Source: CAIOSQ01 sp044359885 (GTDB taxonomy: Bacteria > Pseudomonadota > Alphaproteobacteria > CACIAM-22H2). Taken from it: a DNA stretch of 12,998 nt. The notes beneath the pieces were generated by a model that worked only from the letters and a program-made list of their open reading frames with translations, was not told where the DNA came from and did not search any database. The stretch covers positions 1 through 12,998 of the forward strand of contig JBIKLI010000097.1 in assembly GCA_044359885.1 (NCBI GenBank). The letters run 5' to 3'. Positions within the stretch are counted from its first letter, which is position 1; each line of letters starts with the position of its first letter. Shown in pieces: positions 1-5,953 of this stretch. Both the position numbers and the translations under genes were made by a program.

Positions 1-189
1 ACGCAACGCATCTGCGTCCCATCGACCACGGCCCAGAATCGCTTGCTGGCGCCACGGGCCAGGGTCGCCCGCCGCCTCGGCGCGCATCCAACCGGTCTTG
101 CGCCGCTCGTCGCCCAACAGCCCGTCCGGGAACAACCCAGCCGACGATGCCACCCGCTCCTGCGTGAACAGCGGCCTGATCAATAACGA
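1..189 (-). pseudogene. IS701-family transposase fragment, 5'-truncated, runs off left edge
   Basis: Reading leftwards, the minus strand encodes a continuous peptide to the window edge with the N-terminal signature of IS701-family transposases: IRPLFTQER, then GLLGDERRKTGW, AEAAGDPGPWRQQ, and RGRWDADALR. I recognise these blocks from the family; they precede the DDE catalytic domain, which would lie beyond position 1. Family-like sequence begins near position 189. Upstream codons (190-246) do not look like the usual N-terminus, contain no ATG, and meet an in-frame TAA at 244-246. The first 20 or so residues and the normal start therefore appear lost, where a repeat-rich segment begins. A TTG at 181-183 is the only near start. 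I read it as the truncated front of an old insertion sequence; whether the rest is intact outside the window cannot be seen. Confidence 0.75.
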
Positions 190-325
190 TCCGATCCAGC
201 GTGGCTTTTGCGCTGGAATGGGCCCAAAAACCAAGCTGGATCGTTATCTCCCGCGAATGGGCCTAAAAACCACGCTGGATCGTTATCTCCGATCGTTATC
301 TCCAGCACTGGATCGTTATCTCCAG
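183..325. repeat. Cluster of direct and inverted copies of a GGATCGTTAT core, IS-end-like
   Basis: The 13-mer GATCGTTATCTCC occurs four times on the plus strand at 239-251, 278-290, 291-303 and 311-323. Two copies sit in longer near-identical 36-bp units, 216-251 and 255-290, which differ at two positions. An inverted copy of the core (ATAACGATCC) lies at 183-192, exactly where the IS701 transposase fragment stops resembling its family. The last copy is flanked by CTGGA (308-312) and TCCAG (321-325). Known background: IS21-family elements carry several short repeats near each end that serve as transposase binding sites. Spacing and layout fit such an end, but no istA or istB is present, so the family assignment is inference. 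It could equally be the damaged end of another element. Confidence 0.6.
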
Positions 326-475
326 TATCTCCAGCATCGATCCGCACGGGTCCAGGCCCGAGGATCCACCGACCTTGGTCGCCTGGCAGAAACGTCTGGC
401 ACGCCCTCGCAGCGGGGAGGTGTCGGGTCGTGCAAGCGATAGGTCAACGATCAAGATCGTTTCATTCCGGGCTTC
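326..475. other. Non-coding stretch between IS debris and the GNAT gene
   Basis: I find no gene here. The only structure is a near-perfect palindrome at 446-461 (AACGATC, AA, GATCGTT), 15 bp beyond the stop codon of the leftward GNAT gene. It has a 7-bp stem but a loop of only two bases and no adjacent T-run in the leftward direction, so it is a poor terminator. Its arms share the GATCGTT core of the repeats further left, which may be chance. Confidence 0.4.
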
Positions 476-1330
476 TCAGCCCAGCGCCAGCGCGAGGCGC
501 GTGCCGCGCGGCGCGAAACCATTGGCGGCCAGGAACCGCACGCCATCGGCGCCGAGCCCGGCGGCCCCGATTTCCAGCCCGTCCCAGCCCCGCGACTTCG
601 CCTCGCGCCGCGCCGCCGCCAGCAGCCGGGCGCCGAGCCCGCACCGACGCCGGTCCGGCACCACCTGCAGTTCTTCGAGGGTCCCGGTCGTCGCCGCGCC
701 GGCGATCGCCGCCACGCGGCCGAGGATGGTCCCCGCCGCGTCCTGCGCGACGACGGCGAAGCTGCCGGTCAGGGACCCGGCCATGCGACACAGCCGCGCG
801 CCGTCGTCGGGCCCGGGCAACGAGGGCTCGGCGACGCCATCGGCGCGGCGGCCCAGCATCGCGACGCGCTTGCTGCCGCCATAGACGCTCTGCACCGCCA
901 GTTCGCGGAACCCGAGACCGCCGTGGAAGGCGAGGCTGGCATCGTTGGCCGGCTGCAGATTGACTTCGCAGACGACGGGCGGCCCCGACGGCGGGAGCGC
1001 GACGAAGATGTCGGCATAGGCCGCGCGGCCGACCCCGCGCCCGCGCCCGCCGGCGGCGACCACGATCCGGTCGACATAGACGAAATCGGGCAGCTTGCGC
1101 TGGAACCAGGCGTAGTTCTCGCTGCCATAGTCGCGTCCCGGGGGCAGCGTCACGGTCAGCGCCTGCAGCCCGCCCTGCGGGTCATCCGCGACCCGCACCC
1201 GCGCCGCGCCGGCGATGAAGCCCAGCCAGACCGTCGCGGCCAGCGCGTTCACATGAGGGATGGCGGCGTCGTTCAGCGCGGCGATCGCGGCGAGGTCGTC
1301 CGGCGTCGCCGGCCGGAATGCCGGGATCAC
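476..1330 (-). CDS. Tandem-GNAT N-acetyltransferase (two GNAT domains in one chain)
   Basis: This 284-residue protein appears to carry two GNAT acetyltransferase folds in series. The first spans roughly residues 1-160: it opens with FRPATPDDLAAI, has the beta4 strand VYVDRIVV, then an acetyl-CoA pyrophosphate loop near 94-105 (GGRGRGVGRAAY) and a C-terminal NDASLAFHGGLGF block typical of RimI-like enzymes. The second, about 185-284, repeats the plan: LEELQVVPDRRR, a loop near 227-237 (RRRCGLGARLL) and FLAANGFAPRG. GNAT enzymes transfer acetyl from acetyl-CoA to amines; the substrate here cannot be told. I chose the GTG at 1328-1330 because it overlaps the TGA of the upstream hydrolase gene (GTGA) and gives a start just before the domain. 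It is the last gene of a three-gene operon. A longer frame continuing upstream to 1948 is only a shadow of that hydrolase. Confidence 0.85.
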   Translation of the reverse strand: MIPAFRPATPDDLAAIAALNDAAIPHVNALAATVWLGFIAGAARVRVADDPQGGLQALTVTLPPGRDYGSENYAWFQRKLPDFVYVDRIVVAAGGRGRGVGRAAYADIFVALPPSGPPVVCEVNLQPANDASLAFHGGLGFRELAVQSVYGGSKRVAMLGRRADGVAEPSLPGPDDGARLCRMAGSLTGSFAVVAQDAAGTILGRVAAIAGAATTGTLEELQVVPDRRRCGLGARLLAAARREAKSRGWDGLEIGAAGLGADGVRFLAANGFAPRGTRLALALG

Positions 1331-2025
1331 GGCGACAGCCAGGCCCGCAGCGCGCTGTTCACCGCCGCCGGCTGCTCGATGGTCGACAGATGACCGCAAT
1401 CCTCGACGACGACCAGCCGCGCGCCGTCGATGTCGGCAGCGATCTCGCGCGCGGCCTCCACCGGCGTCGCCTGGTCCTGGCGGCCGCAGATCACGACCGT
1501 CGGCACGCGGATCCGCGACAGGCCCGGGCGGCTGTCCGGCCGGCCGAGTATCGCCGTCTGCTGCCGGATGAAGGCGTCGCGTCCCACCCGCATCGTCATC
1601 GCCGCGACCGCGGCGACGAAATCCGGATCCTGCATCCGGCCGGGATGGACCCATTGCGGAAGCAGCTGCGGGGTGACGCCCTTGAACGCGCCGCGCTCGG
1701 CGAGCGCGATCAGGTCGCGCCGCTGCTGCGCGCGCGCCGGCGTGTCGGGTCGCGCCGAGGTGTCGAGCAGCGCCAGGCGCGCGACGCGCGCCGGGGCGCG
1801 ACGCATGATCTCGAACGCGACATAGCCGCCCATCGAAAACCCGGCCAGGGCGAAGACGGGCGGCGCCGAGGCCAGGACATGCTGCGCCATCGCGGCGATG
1901 CTGTCGGCACCGGTCAGGTCGGCGATCGCGATCGCCGCGATGTCGCAAAGATCGGCGGCCTGCGGCGCCCAGACGGCCGCGTCGCAGAGCAGCCCGGGCA
2001 GCAGGATCAGCGGCAAGCGGATCAC
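1327..2025 (-). CDS. Alpha/beta-fold hydrolase
   Basis: A 232-residue compact alpha/beta hydrolase. It begins with the usual first strand (LPLILLPGLLCD, including a possible oxyanion-hole region), has the nucleophile elbow GFSMGG with Ser64, the acid in VVICGRQDQATP (Asp184) and the catalytic His in EDCGHLSTIEQP (His212), so the triad is complete. The reaction is probably hydrolysis of an ester, thioester or similar bond of a small substrate, in the cytoplasm as there is no signal peptide. The substrate is unknown. The start is the GTG at 2023-2025, which overlaps the stop of the isochorismatase-like gene by 4 bp (GTGA); the far longer frame upstream belongs to the antisense shadow. Its own stop overlaps the GTG of the GNAT gene in the same way, so translation of the three genes is probably coupled. 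Confidence 0.88.
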   Translation of the reverse strand: MIRLPLILLPGLLCDAAVWAPQAADLCDIAAIAIADLTGADSIAAMAQHVLASAPPVFALAGFSMGGYVAFEIMRRAPARVARLALLDTSARPDTPARAQQRRDLIALAERGAFKGVTPQLLPQWVHPGRMQDPDFVAAVAAMTMRVGRDAFIRQQTAILGRPDSRPGLSRIRVPTVVICGRQDQATPVEAAREIAADIDGARLVVVEDCGHLSTIEQPAAVNSALRAWLSP

Positions 2026-2567
2026 TTGATCAGCTTCTGGACGTCGCGGAACGCGTCTGTCCCGGCACGGCCCAGCCACTCGAACAGCACCATCTCGGCG
2101 GTGACGACCACCACGCCGGACGCGGCCAGTCGCCTGAGCCCGGCGGCGCGGTCGTCCGGTCGCCGCGACGACGTCGCGTCCTCGACCACCGCCACCGACC
2201 AGCCGGCGGCGGCGAGGCCGAGGGCCGATTGCAGGACGCAGACATGCGCCTCGATGCCGCACAGCACCGCCTGGCGCCGCGGCGCCATCAGCGCCAGACG
2301 CGCCTGGACCGATGGCTCGGCGGCACAGGAGAAATGGATCTTCTCCAGCGTTTCTTCCGGGCTGGCCAGCGCAGCGAGGCCCGGGACGGTGGGACCCAGC
2401 CCGCGCGGATATTGTTCGGTCACCAGCATCGGCACGCCCAGCCGGCGCGCTGCCCGCATCAGCCGCGCAGCACCCTGCTCCACGGCCACGGGATCGGCCA
2501 TCGCCGGCAGCAGCCTTTCCTGGACGTCGATCGCCAGCAGAAGGGACAGATCAGCCTTCAGAATCAT
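2022..2567 (-). CDS. Isochorismatase-family cysteine hydrolase
   Basis: At 181 residues this is the size of a single-domain isochorismatase-like hydrolase (YcaC/ISOC1-2 type). The presumed catalytic triad is visible: Asp14 in LLAIDVQERL, Lys76 in LEKIHFSC and Cys110 in GIEAHVCVLQ. The strand LVTEQYPRGLGPT and the DATSSR block are also typical. Members cleave amide or ether bonds through a thioester on the cysteine; many lack a known substrate, and a true isochorismate role is unlikely at this size and context. The start is the ATG at 2565-2567, with no clear Shine-Dalgarno sequence before it, so the transcript may have a very short leader. It is the first gene of the operon with the alpha/beta hydrolase and the tandem GNAT protein, overlapping the former by 4 bp. 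Confidence 0.88.
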   Translation of the reverse strand: MILKADLSLLLAIDVQERLLPAMADPVAVEQGAARLMRAARRLGVPMLVTEQYPRGLGPTVPGLAALASPEETLEKIHFSCAAEPSVQARLALMAPRRQAVLCGIEAHVCVLQSALGLAAAGWSVAVVEDATSSRRPDDRAAGLRRLAASGVVVVTAEMVLFEWLGRAGTDAFRDVQKLIK

Positions 2568-2789
2568 GGCGCGAAACTAGCCATGCCGCGGCCGCAACGC
2601 CACCCGCCTCGCGACGGCCTCTCGGCATCCGCCACCGCCCGGGCCCTGCCACGGCGCCGCTCGGCGCGTCGGCGGAAACGCAGAAAGGACCCGCGATGCC
2701 GGGCGTCGTCCTGCCAGAAATCGTCCCCCGGTCCCGGCCTGCCCAGCGCCGGCGAGCCGGGGCGTCTGGGGCCGATCGCAGCGGTCGCG

Positions 2790-2817
2790 TTGACTTCCCG
2801 GCGTTTCTGCCGATAAT
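2790..2817 (+). promoter_or_regulatory. Sigma70-like promoter before the DEAD-box helicase
   Basis: TTGACT at 2790-2795 and GATAAT at 2812-2817 are separated by 16 bp. Five of six bases match the consensus in each hexamer, which stands out in such GC-rich sequence. Transcription would begin near 2824, leaving a leader of about 98 nt before the ATG at 2922. The -10 element lies inside an 8-bp inverted repeat, CTGCCGAT (2807-2814) and ATCGGCAG (2822-2829), which could be an operator or a leader hairpin. Confidence 0.6.
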
Positions 2818-2827
2818 CCCCATCGGC

Positions 2828-2864
2828 AGGGGGGCCGGGCGCAGAGCCGCGGCCCCTTTCGTTT
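2828..2864 (+). terminator. Terminator-like hairpin in the helicase leader (possible attenuator)
   Basis: GGGGCCG (2831-2837) pairs perfectly with CGGCCCC (2850-2856). The stem continues inward by three more pairs (2838-2840 with 2846-2848) past a bulged G, closing on a 5-nt loop. It is followed at once by TTTCGTTT (2857-2864). The upstream genes run the other way, so there is no plus-strand gene for it to end. It lies only a few bases after the expected transcription start and before the helicase gene. It may attenuate the helicase mRNA or end a very short RNA. Confidence 0.5.
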
Positions 2865-2921
2865 ATGGGCCGGATGCTCCGTCCCGCGCGCCGGCCCGCA
2901 CGAAAGGTTCGCTTCCCAACG

Positions 2922-4400
2922 ATGAGTTTCGACGATCTCGGCCTTGGTGCCGATGTCCTGCGCGCCGTCGCCGACGCCGGCTACAAGGAACCCACCCCGA
3001 TCCAGCGTCAGGCGATACCCTACGTTCTGTCGGGCCGCGATGTGCTCGGCTGCGCCCAGACGGGCACCGGGAAGACGGCCAGCTTCACCCTGCCGATGAT
3101 CGACATCCTGTTCGGCTCGCGCGCCCGGGCGCGCATGCCGCGCTCGCTGATCCTGGAACCGACCCGCGAACTGGCGGCCCAGGTGGCGGAGAATTTCGAT
3201 GTCTACGGCAAGTACCACAAGCTGTCGAAGGCGCTGCTGATCGGCGGCGTCCAGTACGGCGACCAGGAAAAGGTGCTCGATCGGGGCGTCGACGTGCTGA
3301 TCGCGACCCCCGGCCGGCTGATCGACCATTTCGAGCGCGGCCGGTTGCTGCTGTCCGACGTGAAGATGCTGGTCATCGACGAAGCGGACCGGATGCTCGA
3401 CATGGGATTCATCCCGGATGTCGAGCGGATCGTCTCGCTCCTGCCCAAGAACCGCCAGACGCTGTTCTTCTCGGCGACGATGCCGCCCGAGATCCGGCGT
3501 CTTGCGGATGCTTTCCTGACCGATCCCAAGGAAGTCACGGTGGCGCGGCCGGCGACCACGGCGGACACGGTCAAGCAGGCGCTGGTCGTCGCGGACGAAC
3601 GCGCCAAGCGCGAAGTGCTGCGCGCCCTGGTGCGCGCCGAACCGGTGCGCAACGCGCTGATCTTCTGCAACCGCAAGCGCGACGTCGATACGCTCTACAA
3701 GTCGCTCAAGAGACACGGCTTCAACGCCGGCATGCTCCATGGCGACATGGATCAGGCGCAGCGCACCGCGACCCTCGAAGCCTTCAAGCGCGGCGAGATC
3801 ACGCTGCTGGTCTGTTCGGACGTCGCGGCGCGCGGCCTCGACATCGACGATCTCAGCCATGTTTTCAATTTCGACGTGCCGATCCACGCCGAGGACTATG
3901 TCCACCGCATCGGGCGGACCGGCCGCGCCGGACGTTCGGGCGCCGCGTTCACCATCGCCACGCGCGCGGACGGCAAGTTCCTCGCGGCGATCGAGAAGCT
4001 GATCGGCAAGCCCGTCCCGCGCGTCGAACTGCCCGGCCTCGCGGCCGGTTCAGAACCGGCGGTCGCGCCCGCCCCTGCGCCCGAAGCCGCCGCGCCGGAC
4101 GAGCGCCGCGGCCGGGCGCGTGGCCGCGGCCGTGGCCGCGAACGGGACCGGGGAGCAGAGCCGCGGCCTGGGCGCGAGCCGCGGGAGCCACGCGAGCGTC
4201 CGCGCGAGCCCGCCGCGGCCGAGCGCGCGGCACCGGTTCCGGAGCCCGTGGCGGCGCCGCCACGGCCGCCCGCCGCGCCGAAACCGCCGCCCGCGCCGGC
4301 CCGGCGCAAGCGCCAGGACGGCGACGACGATCACAGCCCGCTGGGGCTTGGCGACCATGTCCCTGCCTTCCTGATGCGGGGCAGGCGCGCCACCAGCTGA
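2922..4400 (+). CDS. DEAD-box ATP-dependent RNA helicase, RhlE-like
   Basis: A 492-residue RNA helicase with every core motif intact: Q motif (YKEPTPIQRQAIP, 21-33), Walker A AQTGTGKT (45-52), PTRELAAQ (80-87), TPGR (129-132), DEAD (153-156), SAT (184-186), ARGLDID (303-309) and HRIGRTGRAG (328-337). The two RecA-like domains end near residue 365. The last 120 or so residues are a low-complexity tail rich in Arg, Gly, Pro and Ala, with RGRGRGRERDRG-like stretches that should bind RNA, closing with GLGDHVPAFLMRG, common in alphaproteobacterial RhlE-like proteins. It unwinds RNA with ATP, likely in ribosome assembly, RNA turnover or cold adaptation. I prefer the ATG at 2922 (MSFDDLG, the family's normal start; GAAAGG at 2902-2907) over an in-frame ATG at 2865, which sits just after the terminator-like hairpin. 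The RAM-domain gene follows after 24 bp. Confidence 0.95.
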   Translation: MSFDDLGLGADVLRAVADAGYKEPTPIQRQAIPYVLSGRDVLGCAQTGTGKTASFTLPMIDILFGSRARARMPRSLILEPTRELAAQVAENFDVYGKYHKLSKALLIGGVQYGDQEKVLDRGVDVLIATPGRLIDHFERGRLLLSDVKMLVIDEADRMLDMGFIPDVERIVSLLPKNRQTLFFSATMPPEIRRLADAFLTDPKEVTVARPATTADTVKQALVVADERAKREVLRALVRAEPVRNALIFCNRKRDVDTLYKSLKRHGFNAGMLHGDMDQAQRTATLEAFKRGEITLLVCSDVAARGLDIDDLSHVFNFDVPIHAEDYVHRIGRTGRAGRSGAAFTIATRADGKFLAAIEKLIGKPVPRVELPGLAAGSEPAVAPAPAPEAAAPDERRGRARGRGRGRERDRGAEPRPGREPREPRERPREPAAAERAAPVPEPVAAPPRPPAAPKPPPAPARRKRQDGDDDHSPLGLGDHVPAFLMRGRRATS

Positions 4401-4424
4401 CCGCGCGAGGCGCAGGGAGGAGCG

Positions 4425-4664
4425 ATGCAGACGATCTTCGTGATGGTGAAATGCGAGCTGGGCCGGGCCTACGACGTCGCCGACGCAGCCGTCCAGAACG
4501 TCGAACAGGTCTCCGAAATCCACTCGATCTCGGGACAGTACGACCTGATGATGAAGTGCTACCTGACCGACGAACAGGACATCGGCCATTTCGTGATGGG
4601 CGTTCAGCGACTGCCCGGCGTCAAGGACACGTTCACGCTGATCGCCTTCAAGGCTTTCTCCTGA
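4425..4664 (+). CDS. Stand-alone Lrp/AsnC ligand-binding (RAM) domain protein
   Basis: This 79-residue protein is only the C-terminal effector-binding domain of Lrp/AsnC regulators. It starts MQTIFVMVKCELGRAYDVAD, continues with VSEIHSISGQYDLMMKC and ends with LPGVKDTFTLIAFK, the beta-alpha-beta pattern and the G-x-YDL turn where amino acids bind in full regulators. No helix-turn-helix is present or lost: a strong ribosome site (GGGAGGAG, 4415-4422) sits right before the ATG, so this is a natural short form. Stand-alone RAM proteins form multimers that bind small ligands; they may modify full Lrp proteins or act as sensors. It lies 24 bp after the helicase gene, so the two are probably cotranscribed, though any functional link is unproven. 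Confidence 0.87.
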   Translation: MQTIFVMVKCELGRAYDVADAAVQNVEQVSEIHSISGQYDLMMKCYLTDEQDIGHFVMGVQRLPGVKDTFTLIAFKAFS

Positions 4665-4680
4665 TCGGGACGACGCCGCG

Positions 4681-4971
4681 TCAGCGGCGCGGCTGGCAGG
4701 TGAGCCGCCAGACCAGCCACGTCTCCCCGTCGCGCTCGACCCGGCTCTCGCTGCGTACGACATAGCCGGCCGGGCAGCGTTCCTCGGCCTGCGCCACGTC
4801 GAGCAGCGGCGTGGCGACCACCTTGCCGTCGCGCTGATAGAGCTTCTCGACGACGGCATTGCTGCCGAAGAGCGCCGGCTGGCCGGAATCGGGGCGGTAA
4901 TTGTCCACCGAAAGCGCCGCCGCGGCGGTCGTGGCGATGAAGTAGAGGGCGCTGATGCCGATATCGGCCAT
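4681..4971 (-). CDS. Small hypothetical protein with an N-terminal membrane segment
   Basis: I do not recognise the family. The predicted product has 96 residues: a short N-terminus, one hydrophobic stretch (ISALYFIATTAAAAL) that could be a signal anchor or uncleaved signal, then a polar domain of about 75 residues containing FGSNAVVEKLYQRDG, ERCPAGYVVRSESRVERDG and a final WLVWRLTCQPRR. Two cysteines lie in the polar part and could form a disulfide if it faces the periplasm. The start is uncertain: I use the ATG at 4969-4971, but an in-frame TTG at 4984-4986 would add five residues; neither has a good ribosome site. It converges with the RAM gene, ending 16 bp away. The frame is consistent with coding, but confidence is moderate. 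Confidence 0.6.
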   Translation of the reverse strand: MADIGISALYFIATTAAAALSVDNYRPDSGQPALFGSNAVVEKLYQRDGKVVATPLLDVAQAEERCPAGYVVRSESRVERDGETWLVWRLTCQPRR

Positions 4972-5064
4972 GACCGGATCATCCAAGCTGCAACGAACGA
5001 GCGCAGTCTAGCGGTCCTCGCCCCTGGCGTCAGCCGCTTTCGCCACGCTCGCCGGCCTCGGCCC

Positions 5065-5814
5065 TCAGGCCATGAAATCGGGCTCCTCGCGGCTCAGCGT
5101 CCGGATGACGGCAGCCATGAAGCCTTTGGCGTAGGCCTTGAAGCGCGGCACGTCGCGCGGGATCGCCGCCATCATCCGCTCGGGGATCGGCTGCAGGGCA
5201 TGGCCGCCGGCCTCGGCCAGCAACTGCATGCGGCAGGTATCCTCCAGATAGGTCAGCCGCAGCAGCGCCTCGCCCACCGACGCGCCGACGACCAGCGGCC
5301 CATGGTTCTCCATCATCAGGATGAAGTCCTCGCCCAGCAGTCGCGCCAGGCGCTCGCCCTCGGCGGGCGTCAGCGCCGGCCCGTCGAAACCCCGGTCGTA
5401 GACGATGCGCTGATAGAACGACATCGCGGAGAGATAGCTGGGGCTGACGGTCCCGCCCTTGCGCATGCAGATCGCCGTGGCGTGGTGCATATGCGTATGG
5501 AGCACCGCGACCGCCTGCGGCAGCAGACGGTGGATCGGGGCGTGGATGGAGAACGCCGTGGTCTCGACCGTATGACCATTGGCCGACAGGATCGTCCCGT
5601 CATGGGCCGCGATGACGAGATCGCCGACCCGCGCCTCGGCCCAGAAATAGCCTTCCGGATTGATCAGCATCAGATCCGGCCGGCCCGGCACCGCCATCGA
5701 GAAATGGTTGCAGACGCCGCTCTGATAGCCGAGCCGCGCCGCCCAGCGCAGCGCCGCCGCCAGTTCGATCTTCGCCTGCCGCAGGGCCTCGCCCTGCCCG
5801 ATGCCGTCGCCCAT
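5065..5814 (-). CDS. Class II aldolase/adducin-family protein
   Basis: A 249-residue single-domain member of the class II aldolase/adducin fold. The metal-binding histidines are present: His106 and His108 in VLHTHMHH and His171 in MMENHGPLVVG. Other family marks are NHFSM near 36-40, LINPEGYFW near 50-58, SIHAPIHRLLP and the closing YLEDTCRMQLLAEA helix. The position that carries the catalytic glutamate in fuculose-phosphate aldolase, four residues before the His in the SIH block, appears to be Ala87, as in adducin-like members. A sugar-phosphate aldolase role is therefore doubtful, and a decarboxylase or other metal-dependent role is possible. The ATG at 5812-5814 follows GCGAGGA at a good distance. 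It is divergent from the DUF305 gene and has no obvious operon partner. Confidence 0.88.
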   Translation of the reverse strand: MGDGIGQGEALRQAKIELAAALRWAARLGYQSGVCNHFSMAVPGRPDLMLINPEGYFWAEARVGDLVIAAHDGTILSANGHTVETTAFSIHAPIHRLLPQAVAVLHTHMHHATAICMRKGGTVSPSYLSAMSFYQRIVYDRGFDGPALTPAEGERLARLLGEDFILMMENHGPLVVGASVGEALLRLTYLEDTCRMQLLAEAGGHALQPIPERMMAAIPRDVPRFKAYAKGFMAAVIRTLSREEPDFMA

Positions 5815-5898
5815 GCCGTCCTCGCCGGTTGCCCGTTGCCGCACCCCCGATCCCAACAGCACCGCCGGCGCCGCTGCAAGCCTTTCCTCGGGGACCGC

Positions 5899-5928
5899 TT
5901 GACCTCGGACATGGGCAGCACGATGTCC
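5899..5928 (+). promoter_or_regulatory. Dyad operator candidate upstream of the DUF305 gene
   Basis: The spacer between the aldolase-family gene and the DUF305 gene contains a perfect 6-bp inverted repeat, GGACAT (5907-5912) and ATGTCC (5923-5928), separated by 10 bp. TTGACC at 5899-5904 just before it could be a -35 element. No good -10 is seen at 17 bp (GATGTC) or 19-20 bp. A dyad after TTGACC recalls MerR/CueR-type metal promoters, but the arm sequence is not the classical CueR box. It could serve either divergent gene. Confidence 0.35.
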
Positions 5929-5953
5929 ACATGCTGCAACCCAGGAGCGTCCC

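Larger units (their letters stand above)
2568..2921. other. Divergent intergenic region with leader signals for the helicase
   Basis: This 354-bp spacer separates the leftward hydrolase operon from the rightward helicase gene. The left two thirds (2568-2780) are very GC-rich with no gene I can support. An ATG at 2696 preceded by AAAGGA opens a frame, but it runs out of phase through the whole helicase gene and codes nothing recognisable. The right third carries the promoter, inverted repeat and terminator-like hairpin listed separately. Confidence 0.6.

Noticed and set aside
1318..2580. A 420-residue plus-strand frame over the hydrolase operon
   Set aside because: It is antisense to three genes with complete catalytic motifs, is Arg/Gly-rich with no recognisable domain, and reflects high-GC codon shadow.
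4674..4689. CGCCGC-GTCA-GCGGCG hairpin between the RAM gene and the small membrane protein gene
   Set aside because: It has a 6-bp stem without a T-run on either strand and overlaps a stop codon, so it is too weak to call a terminator.
2312..4765. An 817-residue plus-strand frame spanning the helicase region
   Set aside because: It is out of phase with the intact DEAD-box gene and full of Arg/Ala low complexity. An AAAGGA before its ATG at 2696 is not enough to support a gene.
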